Below, piece after piece: positions 11,514 to 23,060 of a DNA stretch of 64,000 nucleotides. Under the pieces are notes generated by a model, which was not told where the DNA came from, ran no database searches, and saw only the letters and a list, made by a program, of their open reading frames with translations. This DNA is from Colletotrichum lupini. Its lineage: Eukaryota > Ascomycota > Sordariomycetes > Glomerellales > Glomerellaceae. A program made the translations under genes and the position numbers. Positions within the stretch are counted from its first letter, which is position 1. Each line of letters opens with the position of its first letter. The stretch lies in assembly GCF_023278565.1 (NCBI RefSeq), contig NC_064673.1, positions 1,674,001 to 1,738,000 of the forward strand, written 5' to 3'.

Positions 11514-13399
11514 CTAAACACTTAAGTAGAATGGAATCACGCCAGGGTCCATGCCGGTCCAGATAAACGGCATGCCCTGACTTAAACCCTCGCTGTCAAA
11601 TCGCCGCCCGCTGATCCTCCTACTGATACTACCCATGTCTCTCATGAACCGGTCATTTGCCACCGCAACAGCCCTGTTGGTCCCGGCGAGAAGACTTTCA
11701 GCGTTGAACATGTATCGCAGAGTCTGGTTCTTCTCGACAACCTGAGGCCTGTTGAAACGTGCGAGAAGAGTAATCTGGTCGACCGACTTTTGCTCGTTGG
11801 GGAGCCAAGGGAGGAGGTTTTCGATTCGTCCCTTCTTCGTAGGAAGAGGCGCGTACAGAGAAAGGGGATGAAGTGGTAGCACGCCAGACGCCGTCACGGG
11901 CTCACCTTGATTCAGCACATGGTGTGAAACACCTGTCAACCATGCCATGTGGGACAGAATATCAATAAGCTGCTTCCTGCTTCTCAGCGGCGCTGATGGG
12001 AAGTCGATGACTTCTGCAGGACCATTGGATTCGGTAATCCAAGCTTGTAACTCCCAATCTTTGGACAGCACTCGATCAGACTTGTAGGTTGCCTCGACGA
12101 AAGCTTCAATGATTTTCCGAATGACTCCAATGATCTCTTTCCCGTCTTCATAAAAGGGGAAATGAGGAAGTTTCGGGCCAGAAGGCGAGTGTAACAGACC
12201 ACGTAATCGCAGGTTATCCTCAAAGTAATTGCTTTGAAACGGACCGGCAACAGTCGGATAGAACTCTGCACCGAATTGGCGTACGGCTACATTTGAAAAG
12301 GCAAAGTTCTGGTCAAAGAAACCGCCTGGGTTGAAGAGCACTCTGTCGCCTATGGGTCGGATAGCATAAGCCTGATACATGAGTCGTTCCATGAGGTTGA
12401 GGACAGGGTGACGGCTGCTGAGCGTGCGAAGGGCAGCTAGGTAGATAATCTCAGCAACATCGTGGGAATTAAGGAGATGATAGACCTGGCCGTGGAAAAA
12501 GTCGTTGACGTTGAACATGATCTTGGCCAGTAGCCACTCATTAGTCGTGTCCAAGGGTGTGTATGTAAGGTCAGCGCCGACATTCGTCTTGATGGCCAGG
12601 GGAAGAAAGTGGTCGGAGCGCTTGTCAAGGTAGAACAGCGCTTGGCACGCAGCTGAGTATCGGCCTTGTTGAGCGAAGTACTTTTTCTGATAGCTGTGGT
12701 CGGCCAAGAATAGACGACCGTCCCTATGAAGGGAGTCGAGCGTTGTTCCAGTAATCTTCCTGACTGTCTTATCTTCAAGAGGGAAAGGTAATTTGTCCTT
12801 TCTGTAGGTCAGACGGCGAATGATGTAAGGATTGGTTGAGAGGCGCTCCATAGCGAACAAAAGGTCCGATGTAAAGTTGCTGAACTGGCCTTTGGCGATG
12901 CCGCCAGGGACCGATCCTGACCAGTGACCATCGTAGAGGATTTTGAAGTCCTCGAGACGCTTGAGGCCACCATGCTTAAACCATAGGTGTTAGCCAGACG
13001 GTTATTAGCATCAATGAACATGATTTGGACTACCTTGGTGATGTCTTCAAGCGCCGCGGCACTTTCATTGATCGCAAATCGAGCAACAGGTTCCGAATCC
13101 TTCAACCACAAGCTCTGATCGCGCAAAGAAATCTGGGTTCCTAACGACCCATTGGGGAAGAAGGATGTATCTCCTATCAATGATTCTCCATAGGTAATTA
13201 CCTGTTGCTTGAGTTTGATTTCCTCTGCCCTTGAGGAAAGGTCATTATCTTCGTTAGGTAGAGTATATTTAGTCGGGGCCGCCTGCTGTGTAGACACAGT
13301 TGTCGGGCTGAGAGCAGTTGTGACGGAGGGTGACTGGCTGCTAACTGCGCTGACACTGTCAATTGCCACCAGTATGCTGAAGGTGAAATACAGTCTCAT
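11514..13399 (-). CDS. Secreted lipoxygenase, manganese-LOX type
   Basis: Exon 1 (13399-13034) and exon 2 (12974-11514) flank a 59-bp intron (GTAGTC donor, GCTAAC branch site, AAG acceptor), giving 608 residues. Without this intron the frame shifts, so it decides the model. Residues 1-18 form a signal peptide, followed by a Ser/Thr-rich stretch. The lipoxygenase core has WLLAKIMF, then His288 and His293 (HLLNSH), LSSRHPV, NPGGFFDQNF, His473 and Asn477 (HHVLN), LPLHPLSLYAP and the C-terminal Val608 (PFYLSV). By family knowledge these five residues bind the metal; lipoxygenases add dioxygen to polyunsaturated fatty acids such as linoleic acid. Length fits the roughly 618-residue Gaeumannomyces manganese enzyme. 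The first His pair is spaced HX4H, as in plant iron enzymes. Iron or manganese use is not decided by sequence alone. Confidence 0.9.
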
Positions 13400-14367
13400 G
13401 TTTGTGGTTAACGTCGAATGTCTATTGAGAATAGGGCGCCATAGGAAGATCTGAACTAATAGACCGCAATTTCGTTGCTAAACATAAAGGCCATTAAATT
13501 CACTTCCAACCTGTTCAGACTCTGGCAATTATATAATGTTACTTGGAAGGAATACCTCCACAAGGAAAAGTTCCAAAAGGGCTACATTCGATTCCCATTG
13601 CACATTGCAATCCTTCCTACGCCGACCGTTACTAATCTTTCCGCACAGCTAATCCAATCGCCTCATCGCAAGCATACTACCGTGTAGTTTGTGCAACTAC
13701 AACCCGCATATCCTCACCCGAATGTCTCAATAGATCGGTTTCTTTCTTTTCCATTCATCACCCGACATTATGCAACGCATAGATGATAGGTGCTATCTGT
13801 CTAAGACTATGGTCTTTAAGCTGTGCAGTCCTAAACTAGAACGGCGACATTGGACAGGTTCAAGGGTTTTAAACAAACTGCCTCACTTATAACTCCAGCC
13901 TTTAATCGTCATAACATGGGCTCATAGCGTGTTTACTTCAACGGCTACAAGTTGAATCTCAGTCATGCTCAGAGCTTCGGGTGCCTTGCTGGATAATTCC
14001 TATTCCCTCAAGCCGCAGCCGTCTCCGTTTACTTCTAACACTTAACTGTAAGCGCTCTATACAAATTTCTATAGACACCGCTACTACCCGCCCGAATTTT
14101 CCAAATTTAATTTGTAGTAGCTAAAGATTTAAAACCTACCCCGAGGACCCGGCCGCCAGTAGCTACTACCGGAGGAATCCACATCGCGGCTATAATAAAG
14201 TTACGATCGGGTCTAACCCCTCCTAAACGAATAGCTCAAATAGTCTTAGACATAACTTACTAAATAGGGTGACATAACTTAAATACTATTACTATCTAAC
14301 GGCGTAGTAAATTAAAAAGGTCGAACGGATATATATATTAATAGGTCTGCGACACAGGGAAGAAGCT
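13400..14367. other. Lipoxygenase upstream region grading into RIP-affected DNA
   Basis: 13400 to about 14040 is ordinary upstream DNA and should contain the lipoxygenase promoter. From about 14040 the sequence becomes CpA-poor and TA-rich like the transposons, so it is probably part of another decayed repeat into which the Gypsy element landed. No reading frame is recognisable. Confidence 0.45.
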
Positions 14368-14544
14368 TATAAAGGCTAACTACTATTAAGGTCTAAAAGA
14401 GGAATTACTAAAATCTGCCCTTCCCTCGAGGTATACTACTAGCGCTCTATATATACCTAAGCTACTCCTTTATTACTTAGTCCCCCTCTTTATACCCCCT
14501 AAACTATCCCTTAACTAACGAGGCCTAATTAATAAGGCCTAATA
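14368..14544 (-). repeat. LTR, left end of the Gypsy element (3' LTR)
   Basis: 177 bp, about 92% identical by eye to 21513-21689. All roughly 14 differences are C/T or G/A transitions, as RIP predicts. The inner end reads AATTAATAAGGCCTAATA where the partner reads AACCGGCGAGGCCTAATA. Confidence 0.85.
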
Positions 14545-17500
14545 GGGTACTCCTTCCCCTAGGCTTCGTCCCGAAGCCCGCTTATAGTTCGTATATACTA
14601 CGTTAATCCCTTACTTAAGAGGTCCTTAAATATATAATATAAGAGTAGGTATAAGCGGCGCTTATTAGCCTGAGTATAGACCCCTTATTTTAAATAATAG
14701 CCCTATAATTCTATACCTAAGTCGCTCCTACCTATAGGCCGTCCTCACGACTACCGGTACCTAGGTAGTCGTCGCCCCACTTTTATTTACTAATATTAAC
14801 CCCCTTCTAAGCTATTATAATTCCGAATTCCTTTTCTTTTTTTTTATTTATAGTTATCCTTTTTATATATAGTCTCTTATTTTTATTAGCGTCTGCGCTA
14901 TTCCCTCGTTATATAGATATTACGGCTAATAAATATCTCCTAGATCCCTATTCTTATATACTCCCCGTGCTTAAATAAGTCTTTTTTAAAGTCGTTCTAT
15001 AGTTATTATTAACTCGTTCTAATATAACTATAGCCCCTAATTATAGCGTTGTTACTATTAGTAATAAAACGGTCGTTAGTACTACGGGTGCGCTTAGTAA
15101 TAGTTACGGTAGCGGTCCGCTTAAAAAGCCCAATATCCCCTTTACTTATTCTAACCTCGTATATATATCGCTACTTATATACTACTTATATTAACTATTA
15201 TAAACTCTTATTAAAAAAAAAAAAAAAGCGAACGCTAAGAAAATCGGGGTCGGCTAAGTGCGCCCGCTCCCCTACTCTACTTACGTTATATATAAGGCGC
15301 TCGATTTAAAAACCGAGTATTATAATTAGCTAAGTTAGTAATTTATAGCCCTTAGTTCGCTCCTTTATCTTATACTTTTCTAAAATTTAGTATACGTTAT
15401 ATTAAATACGTTACGTAAAACTATTTTTATAAAAATACGGTAAGCGCTTAGCGCTATTGTTATTCCGTCGCTTTTCCTAAGTATTATATTAATAGCGTCT
15501 TAAGTCCCTAAGTCCGTAGAATTTGTAATACGAACCCTTTAGAATACTGCACTCGCTTCTAACGGTAACGTTTATAATTCGGAGGTTTATTACTCCGTTA
15601 TCGCTCTATTATTGTTATTACTTAGGTCGCTAATATTACTTTATAGCTCTAATAGACCTACTAAATCGCCGCTAGTAATATATAAAGGGCGCTTAAGTAC
15701 GCTAGTAAGGAGGCCCGCTCAACCCCCGTTATTAATAATAATAATAATAAAGTAATTATAAGCTCCTCTTACGCTACGTTTTTATTTTATAATAACGCTA
15801 TAATCGCGCTACTTCGTACTATTCGTAACGAAGTGCGCCGCTTTAATAATATTCTAGCTAGTATATAGTCGCCCCGCTTACGCTCCGTATTCGTAGCTAA
15901 TTATTTATAAATTCGCTAATAATAAAGAAATTATTTCTTTTATAACGACCCCTAGGATAATAACTAAGGCGGCCCTTTTATACGTAAGGGCGGTCTCTTT
16001 ACGGATAAGGGCGGTCCTTTTGCGTATTATAAAGATTAAGGAAACGGTTAATAATTAGCGCGTTTATACTATTTAGTTATAGCTATATAGCCCCCTTTTT
16101 TTATTATTAGTAGCTAGTTCGCTACGTTATTAAGCTCTTTAGGAGCTAGGGCGCGCTACTTAATTAAAACTCGTTCTTTATATATACTAATTAACGCTAC
16201 GTCTTCGATATGCCTAGCTAGCTCCTATATATTTTCGTTACTACTATATCCCTTTTACTAGATTAGGTATTATCGCCTCCTCTTCGGCCCTTTATATTAT
16301 ATAATATCTTTTACTTCGTAAAGTAGCTCCCCGTTTATATCCTTAATAAATAAGGGCTTCCGAAGGGCTTTTTCGTAATATTAATACGGCTTAAGTAAGG
16401 ATATATAGAATATATTATATATTCTATACTACGTTAATACGTCTAGTTAGTAAGCGACCCCCGCCGTTCTAACTATTAATTTAACTTTAAATAGGCCTAG
16501 ATACTTATTAGCTAACTTCTAGCTAGGACGCTACTTCCTAATATTCTTTTTTAATAATAATACCTAGTCGCCCACTTTATATAACATATCTATCCTAGCT
16601 TTATTAGCTTATTACTTATATATCTCGCGTACTTTTTATATAAAGGGTTATAAAACTTCTTAGTTAGTTTATAGTCGGGCCGTACGCTCCTCGGCCGAGA
16701 TATTTTATATACCGTCTCGAGTCCCTATTAAAATTAATATAGGGTACGTAAATAAGAACCTAAGTAGGGCCTTAGTAGGCGCTTTATAAATTACTAAGTA
16801 CTAAGCGTTATTATATATAAACTCGGCTAAGTAAAGACGCTATGCCTAATCTAATTAGTCCTAGGTATAAAAGTAGCAAAAGTACTACTTTAAATATTAG
16901 TTCTACTATTCTATTTAACCGTCCGTCTACGAGTAGAACGTAGTACTAAGACGCCTCTTTATTACTAAAAAGTAATAAAAATAAGTCTAAAACTTATTTA
17001 TAAATAACGACCCCCTATTAGAGACGATCCCTTTAAGTATTCTAAACTTAGTAAAGATCTTCGTAAATAAGAGGTTTATAAATCCTTAGGCTATAAGGGT
17101 CGTCCTCGTAGCGATATAGACGCTATACTTCGTAAATCGGTTTATTATAATAAGTACCGCGTCGTAGGGGCGCCTCTTAATTAGCGTAGTCGATATAAGT
17201 AAGCCTATAATAAAGTCTAGTAATATCTCTTATTATAGCCTAACCGGGGTAAGTAAGGGGCGTAGTAAGCTATACGGCTTATAATAACGAGGCTTCGTCC
17301 GCTAGTATACTATATAAATATTAATATAACTTTTTATATCTTTACTTACTCTATCTTAGTAATAATAGCGTTTTAATAGTACTATCGTCCGCTTTATGCT
17401 ATAATATCCCGCTATAAGCGTATTATAATATACTTCGATAACCTCCCTCTTTAGCCCCTTATATAGTAGTATATAAGCGTGGCTACCGTAGTATAGTAGC

Positions 17501-20500
17501 CCTTTAGAGTTATATACCTAGCTCTATTATTATTTCTTCCTAACTAAGCAAGGCCGTCGGTTCCTCTTAGTCTATTACCTATCCTTTATAAAAGCGTCCT
17601 CTTATTAAGCGGCCCGTAGTTAACTTATTATTAATAACCCCTCCTCGCTAAATACTATTTTAAGTACTCTTATTATATTAAAGTCTTATAAAACGAGTAG
17701 CTCGCGATTTATAGTTTTAGTAGTAGGCTTAAGTAGCTTTTTAAGTATTATATTATAACTTTAACGCCCTAAGCTCGTAGCCCCGTTATACCTCTTAAAG
17801 TACTCCTCGGAGTTCCCTCGAGCTAGAGCTCTTAACCTCTTTTACTTATTTTTCTATATTACTATTAGTTCTGCTTTTAGAACACTTATTATCCTTTTTA
17901 CTTAAGAGCCGCTCCCGTAGCTCGTCCTCGTATACTTTATTACCGTAACTCTAAGGGGCTCTTATATATTTCTAGTATTATAAAGGTCTTTTCTTATCTT
18001 TAATAATAGCTCCTCCGCTCTACTATTATTACTACCTTTACTATAGTTAGGTCTTCGTAATAATTTATTTACTAAGTTCTTTATACTTAGTTTAAACCTA
18101 ATCTCGATATTAAACGCTACGAGTTCGTCTAGTTAGCGTAGCTATCTCCCGTTTAGTCTCTTTTTTATATCTAGGAACTATAAGTTAAAATAATCTATAA
18201 ATACTACGACCTAATCTCGGCTATAAGCGAGGTAGTATTACTAGTTCTTTAGTACGTTTATAATAACTAATAACTCTACGTCTTTTATACTATAGTAGCT
18301 CTCCGTATCCGTTAATTTCCTTAACCTATAAGTAATTAAGTACTAATTACCCTTAAATAATTACGTAATTACTAAGCTAATAGCTCGAGCCGAAGCGTTT
18401 ATTTATAACCGTGTGGGTAGGGTAGGGTCGAAATATCGTAGTATTAGCGCGTTAATAAATACTATTAATAGCTTCTTAAACGACTTTACGGCTAGTATTA
18501 GTAGCTCTAATTATCCCGGTTTTGCCTTCCTTAATAAGTCTATTAAAAATACCGTTATCTTAGTATAGTTATTAATAAATCTATAGTAAAACCCCGTAAA
18601 TCTAAAGAACGTCTATATATTTTTAACGCTCTTTAAAAGTAGCTAATTCGCTATAGCTTCGGTGCGCGCGGGTTCTATTTCTATACCTTTATTAAATACG
18701 ATATACCCTAAGAATCCTATACGCAATATATAAAACTCGTATTTACTACCGTTTAGATATAAGTTCTATTATTATAGTCTCTATAGCACGCTACGTACGT
18801 ACTCTTTATATACTACGTAGTCGTTACTATATATTAGGATATTATCTAAGTATACGATATAGACGGTATTAACTAGGCTGCTTAGAACGTTATTAATATA
18901 TACTTAAAAAGTCGCGGGCGCGTTAGTTAGCCCGAAAGGTACGACTAAGTACTCGAACTACCCGTATTTAGTATAAAAAGCCGTCTTCTACTTATTACCC
19001 TCGGCTATATATATATAGTAGTACGCGTTCTTAAGGTCTAGCTTCGTAAAAATAGAGGCATTAGATAATCTATTTAGTATCTCTCTAATTAGTAATAGCG
19101 GCGTTCTATCTTTTTATATAATCTTATTAATCGCTCTATAATTAACGTAAAGTCGTAGCTCTCCTCCTTTTTTAAGTATAAAGAGGATAGGTACTCCTAC
19201 CGGGCTTATAGAGGGGCATATCTAGCCCCTAGCCTCTATTTTTATTAAATAGTTGCGTAGGATCTCGAGCTTATAGTTTAATAATAAATAAATAGGTCCT
19301 TAAAAAATAGGCGCCGCGTCGTCTAGCTTAATATAGTAGTCGTACAGTACTTTATTTAGTAATAAAACAGCTTTCTTTTTTAAAAATAAGTCGTTAAAAT
19401 CCTAGTAACGTAACTTCTAATCCTCGGCTACGCTCGCTAGTACTACGTCGCTATTTATAGCTAAGTTAATTATAATATACGCGAGTATTACTAAAACTAA
19501 ATCGTTTAGTAGCCCCTTTTTTAGGGCGTCTAAGCAGATATATCGTTCGTAAATTAGATACTACTACTTTTTTTATTTCTAACTAATTAGCGAGTCGATA
19601 TCCTCTAGCTAAGGGAAACCGAGAATAAGTATAAGTACCGTAATATCGGCTATTACGAAGTAATATAGCTATATCTCCGTTACTTAGTCGCTATTAGTAA
19701 TTCGAAGCCGTAAATAGTAGCTTCTTAATATCTCTATCTATTTATCCTTAACGTTTACTAGCTACGGCGATAAGTAAATTCGTAGATTAGTATTAAAGCT
19801 ATTAAGTAGCCCGATACTAACTACGTTCCTTTTTATTCTTAAATCGATAAGGGCGCTTAGCTTCTCTTATATATAGTTTAGGTATATATAGGTCGGGATG
19901 TCTAAGCGCCGCCCTTATTAATCGCTAGCTACTCTCTTTATTAAGATAGTATTTAAGCTCGTTACCGGTCCGCGCTACTTAGCTAGGGCGAGGTCTAATT
20001 AATAGCTAGCGGTCTTATACCCTTTTTAATTATATTTATAATATATAACGCTCGGGTAGCTATTAGCGAGGTACCCGGTTTTACCGTAGTTATAGTACTA
20101 CTAATACTACTCCCGTAGTCATAAGTAATCCCTTACGATATAGCTAGTCTCTTTATAATTATAGTACGTAGTATCCTTACTAAGTAAGTTACGGCGTATT
20201 CTTTACGTATTTAACTTATTAGCGCCCCGGTATCTTCTTATTAGCTCGTTCGAGTTTAAGTTAAAATATTACCTAGGGGACGTTCGTAAGCTCCCTACCG
20301 ATAGTAAGGATTATTTAATACGTCTTACTAACGATACTAGCTATAAGTAAGTCTACGGAAGTTCTATTTACGATATTATTACGAGGTATAGTTCGGGCCG
20401 TAACTTACTTATTAATATAGAGATCCTCTATTTCTCTATTAGGATATATTCTAATTCTATCTCGAGCTTATTAATATAGCTAACGAACTCGTCGACTTTC

Positions 20501-21512
20501 TTTTTCTAGCCTTACGAGGCGCTATTTAGTTATATACTCGTTACTATTCCTTAGCTAGTAGGATCGGATAGGTTATTTTATAAAAAGGTCTCTAGTTCTT
20601 CTTATATAACCTAGTCTATTATAAAACCGGGGGTCCTTTAGCGGTCGAAAATATAGTATATTTAAGAAGTTTTTATATTACTATTTAGGTAGCTAACTAT
20701 ATACGCTACTTTATCGCGGTTTATTCTTATTTATTAAGCCTATAGGTTAAAGCGATAATAATAGTTAAAAAAGAAGCTCTATAAATCCCGTACCGATTTA
20801 TTAATATATAATAGATTAAAAAGGGATAGTAGTCTAAATATAAACGTTCTACTTATAGCGCTTACTTAAGTTAGGAGGGAGCTAGTAAATAGGGGCTTAA
20901 GTAGTACGAACTTATCGCTTTATCGTCGCTTAAGTAGCGTTTTAAGTACGGCTTTGCTTATCGAACTATCCTTAGTCCGGGGGTTTATGTTTTTGTTTAT
21001 ATTAAAGCTAACGTCCGAGGCTACTATAGCTAAGACCGTAGCCCTTAGCGTAGGGGCCGGGCTATTTAAAAAGCTCCGTAAGCGTTCTAAATCTACTTAT
21101 TTTTTATATAAGTAGTCTTCGTACGTTATAATAAGGATTTCTTCTTCTAATTATCGTTCTTATTCTTATAGTTTTACTAGCCTATTACTTATCGTTCGGT
21201 TTAAGTATTAGCGAGTAAGAGTAGGAGGTTCGCTATTTTATTTAAAATTCGTTAATATTCTTAATAATACGGTCCTTTTATATCGCTACTACGTTAATAA
21301 TCCTATTGCGCTTCGTTCTTATATCGTTTATTAAGGAGAAAGTAACTCTAGGGGGTCCGATAGAAAAGAGTCGTTTTCTTTTTATTATCGTAGTACTAAC
21401 TACGCTCTCTTATTACGTCTCGTTCTTATTAGTATTTTAAGCTTCCGGCCTAGTCCCCTTTATAAGTAGAGATTTTAAACTATTAATAAGTCTATAATAT
21501 AAAAAAAAAGCT

Positions 21513-21689
21513 TATAGAGGCTAACTACTATTAAAGTCTAAAAGAGGAATTACTAAAATCTACCCTTCCCTTGAGGTATATTACTAGCGCTCTATATATA
21601 CCTAAGCTGCTCCTTTATTACTTAGTCCCCCTCTTTATGCCCCCTAAGCTATCCCTTAACTAACGAGGCCTAACCGGCGAGGCCTAATA
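21513..21689 (-). repeat. LTR, right end of the Gypsy element (5' LTR)
   Basis: Equal in length to the left LTR (177 bp). Its outer tip keeps CCGGCG, which is mutated in the partner's inner copy. It follows a plus-strand A-run at 21501-21509. Confidence 0.85.
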
Positions 21690-22852
21690 GCATAAGACTA
21701 GCCGAGTCTAGATAAAGTACGTGCCTTTAATACTCACCGTTAACTACCTCATAATTACCCTAATATTAGTCGTATTAAGGCGTTTGTCCTTTTTGCTAAG
21801 CTACGCCCCATTGCTCTCGACGAATATATAGAAGTTACACGCGGAGGTAAAGTATATAAACCCCGCGTTCGTAACATAGCTAAACAGGTCCTAGTTACTA
21901 GCCCCGTATGACTCCCTTAATATAGGTACTAAAGGTATAGTAAATACAAATATGAGCATAGAGATTTAGTTTTAGCCCTTATCGTAACCTTACTTTATAA
22001 GATTAAGTTACGTTGGAGGCTTTCCCGCTAAGCTGCCTCCAGGTACGTAATAAAAGGACACCTCTAGGTACGAGCTAAAAAGCTTATTAAGCATTGTTAT
22101 TTTAGGTGTGCTTAGCAAATAGAGGTGTGTTAACTGCCTCATGCGAGTCATCGCACAATAGAGGGGAGTACGAGTAATGGAGATTGAGCACTCTGCTCGA
22201 TAATCGAATCCCACATATTAGCTTATTCATTAAGCAATATTAGAAGGCCCATGTGATTCATTGTTCGTAGATGCCACAGACTACTTATTGTATAGGGGCT
22301 GGCGCATTTGTGTCACTCGATTTCCTGCCGCCAGCTTACCGCATCACACGGGCACGATACTAAATCTAATACGTGTGCTGAGGGCTAGGGAAATCCACTC
22401 GTGTTCATTAAACCCAAAACTTTCTTCCAACGGTGTTGATTCGCATAGAAACAACATATCAGCTGCGGCTCTGAGGCTAGATAGACCTACTGTGTCCTGT
22501 GGTCAGTTGCGAAGGAATTATTAGCCGATTGCAAGAGTCCTCTTCTCTGCTGCGTCCCATCAGTGAAATATTTCTGGCAGATCGAACTCGGAAATTTTTA
22601 AAGTCTCGCAGTGATTACGCTGAGAGTTTCTTTCATCTTGAAATTGAACGACGTCCGTGTGCAAACTAATATGATTTACTTGATCAGACCAGGAGCAACC
22701 CTATTGCAGTCTACAAGCGATGTGGTCCACGCTGAGGATCAAGATAACGTACAACTTGAATGTCATTTTCAGAATTTAATACCGACACACGTGAGTTCGG
22801 GTTCAAGAGCTCCAGCGGCTGTCAAGCTTATACAGACAGAAGGTTATTCTTA
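21690..22852. other. Decayed DNA between Gypsy and Copia copy 2
   Basis: About 21700-21965 read on the minus strand gives a coding-like frame with hydrophobic segments (for example FVFTIPLVPILRESYGAS). Its stops sit at TAG or TAA codons that RIP could create. It may be a RIP-damaged membrane-protein fragment, but I cannot assign a family. From about 22000 to 22852 composition is ordinary and only short frames (22261-22524, 22611-22853) occur, with no recognised domain. Confidence 0.35.
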
Positions 22853-22857
22853 GGTAC
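22853..22857. repeat. Target-site duplication GGTAC, left
   Basis: Matches 29375-29379 exactly and abuts the TG of the LTR, showing that copy 2 sits where it originally inserted. Confidence 0.9.
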
Positions 22858-23060
22858 TGTCGGATTGGAAGTCCAATTCGACCGCGGCATATAGCCGACT
22901 GCGCAGGGGCTAATTAGGGGGCCCTATTTACGATTATCGTAGCCAGCCTAACCTACGGTTAGAACCTCCTTTTTATACCTACGCAGATATTTATATAATT
23001 TAATTAATCTCTTCGTTAACTACGGTTCGAATTAACTACCCTATAATAAGGATACTAATA
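22858..23060 (+). repeat. 5' LTR of Copia copy 2
   Basis: Outer start TGTCGGATTGGAAGTCCAAT keeps TG and CA; inner end reads GGATACTAATA, with the terminal CA mutated to TA. 203 bp. Confidence 0.9.

Larger units (their letters stand above)
14368..21689 (-). mobile_element. Ty3/Gypsy LTR retrotransposon (RIP-dead)
   Basis: Two 177-bp LTRs bound 7.3 kb of RIP-saturated DNA. Read on the minus strand, traces of a polyprotein appear in Gypsy order. There is a CCHC zinc knuckle near 20040-20090, with Cys and His codons turned to TAC (pattern C-x2-C-x4-H-x4-C). A reverse transcriptase motif VYLDNILIYS lies near 18830-18870, where YLDD is expected. Integrase traces lie near 16920-17130, including DRG and TTFYS-TDGQTE. 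Zinc knuckle, RT, then integrase places it in Gypsy, not Copia. The minus-strand purine tract AGGGGAAGGAG lies just inside the left LTR. All frames are broken. I found no matching target-site duplication. Confidence 0.85.

Noticed and set aside
12975..13033. Frameshift breaking the lipoxygenase gene
   Set aside because: The change of frame is explained by a normal 59-bp intron with donor, branch site and acceptor. The spliced frame restores conserved lipoxygenase residues.
14368..21689. CRISPR-like or tandem repeat array in the AT-rich DNA
   Set aside because: The apparent repetition (TATA, TTAATTA, CGTTA) is the low complexity left by RIP; there are no spaced identical repeats.
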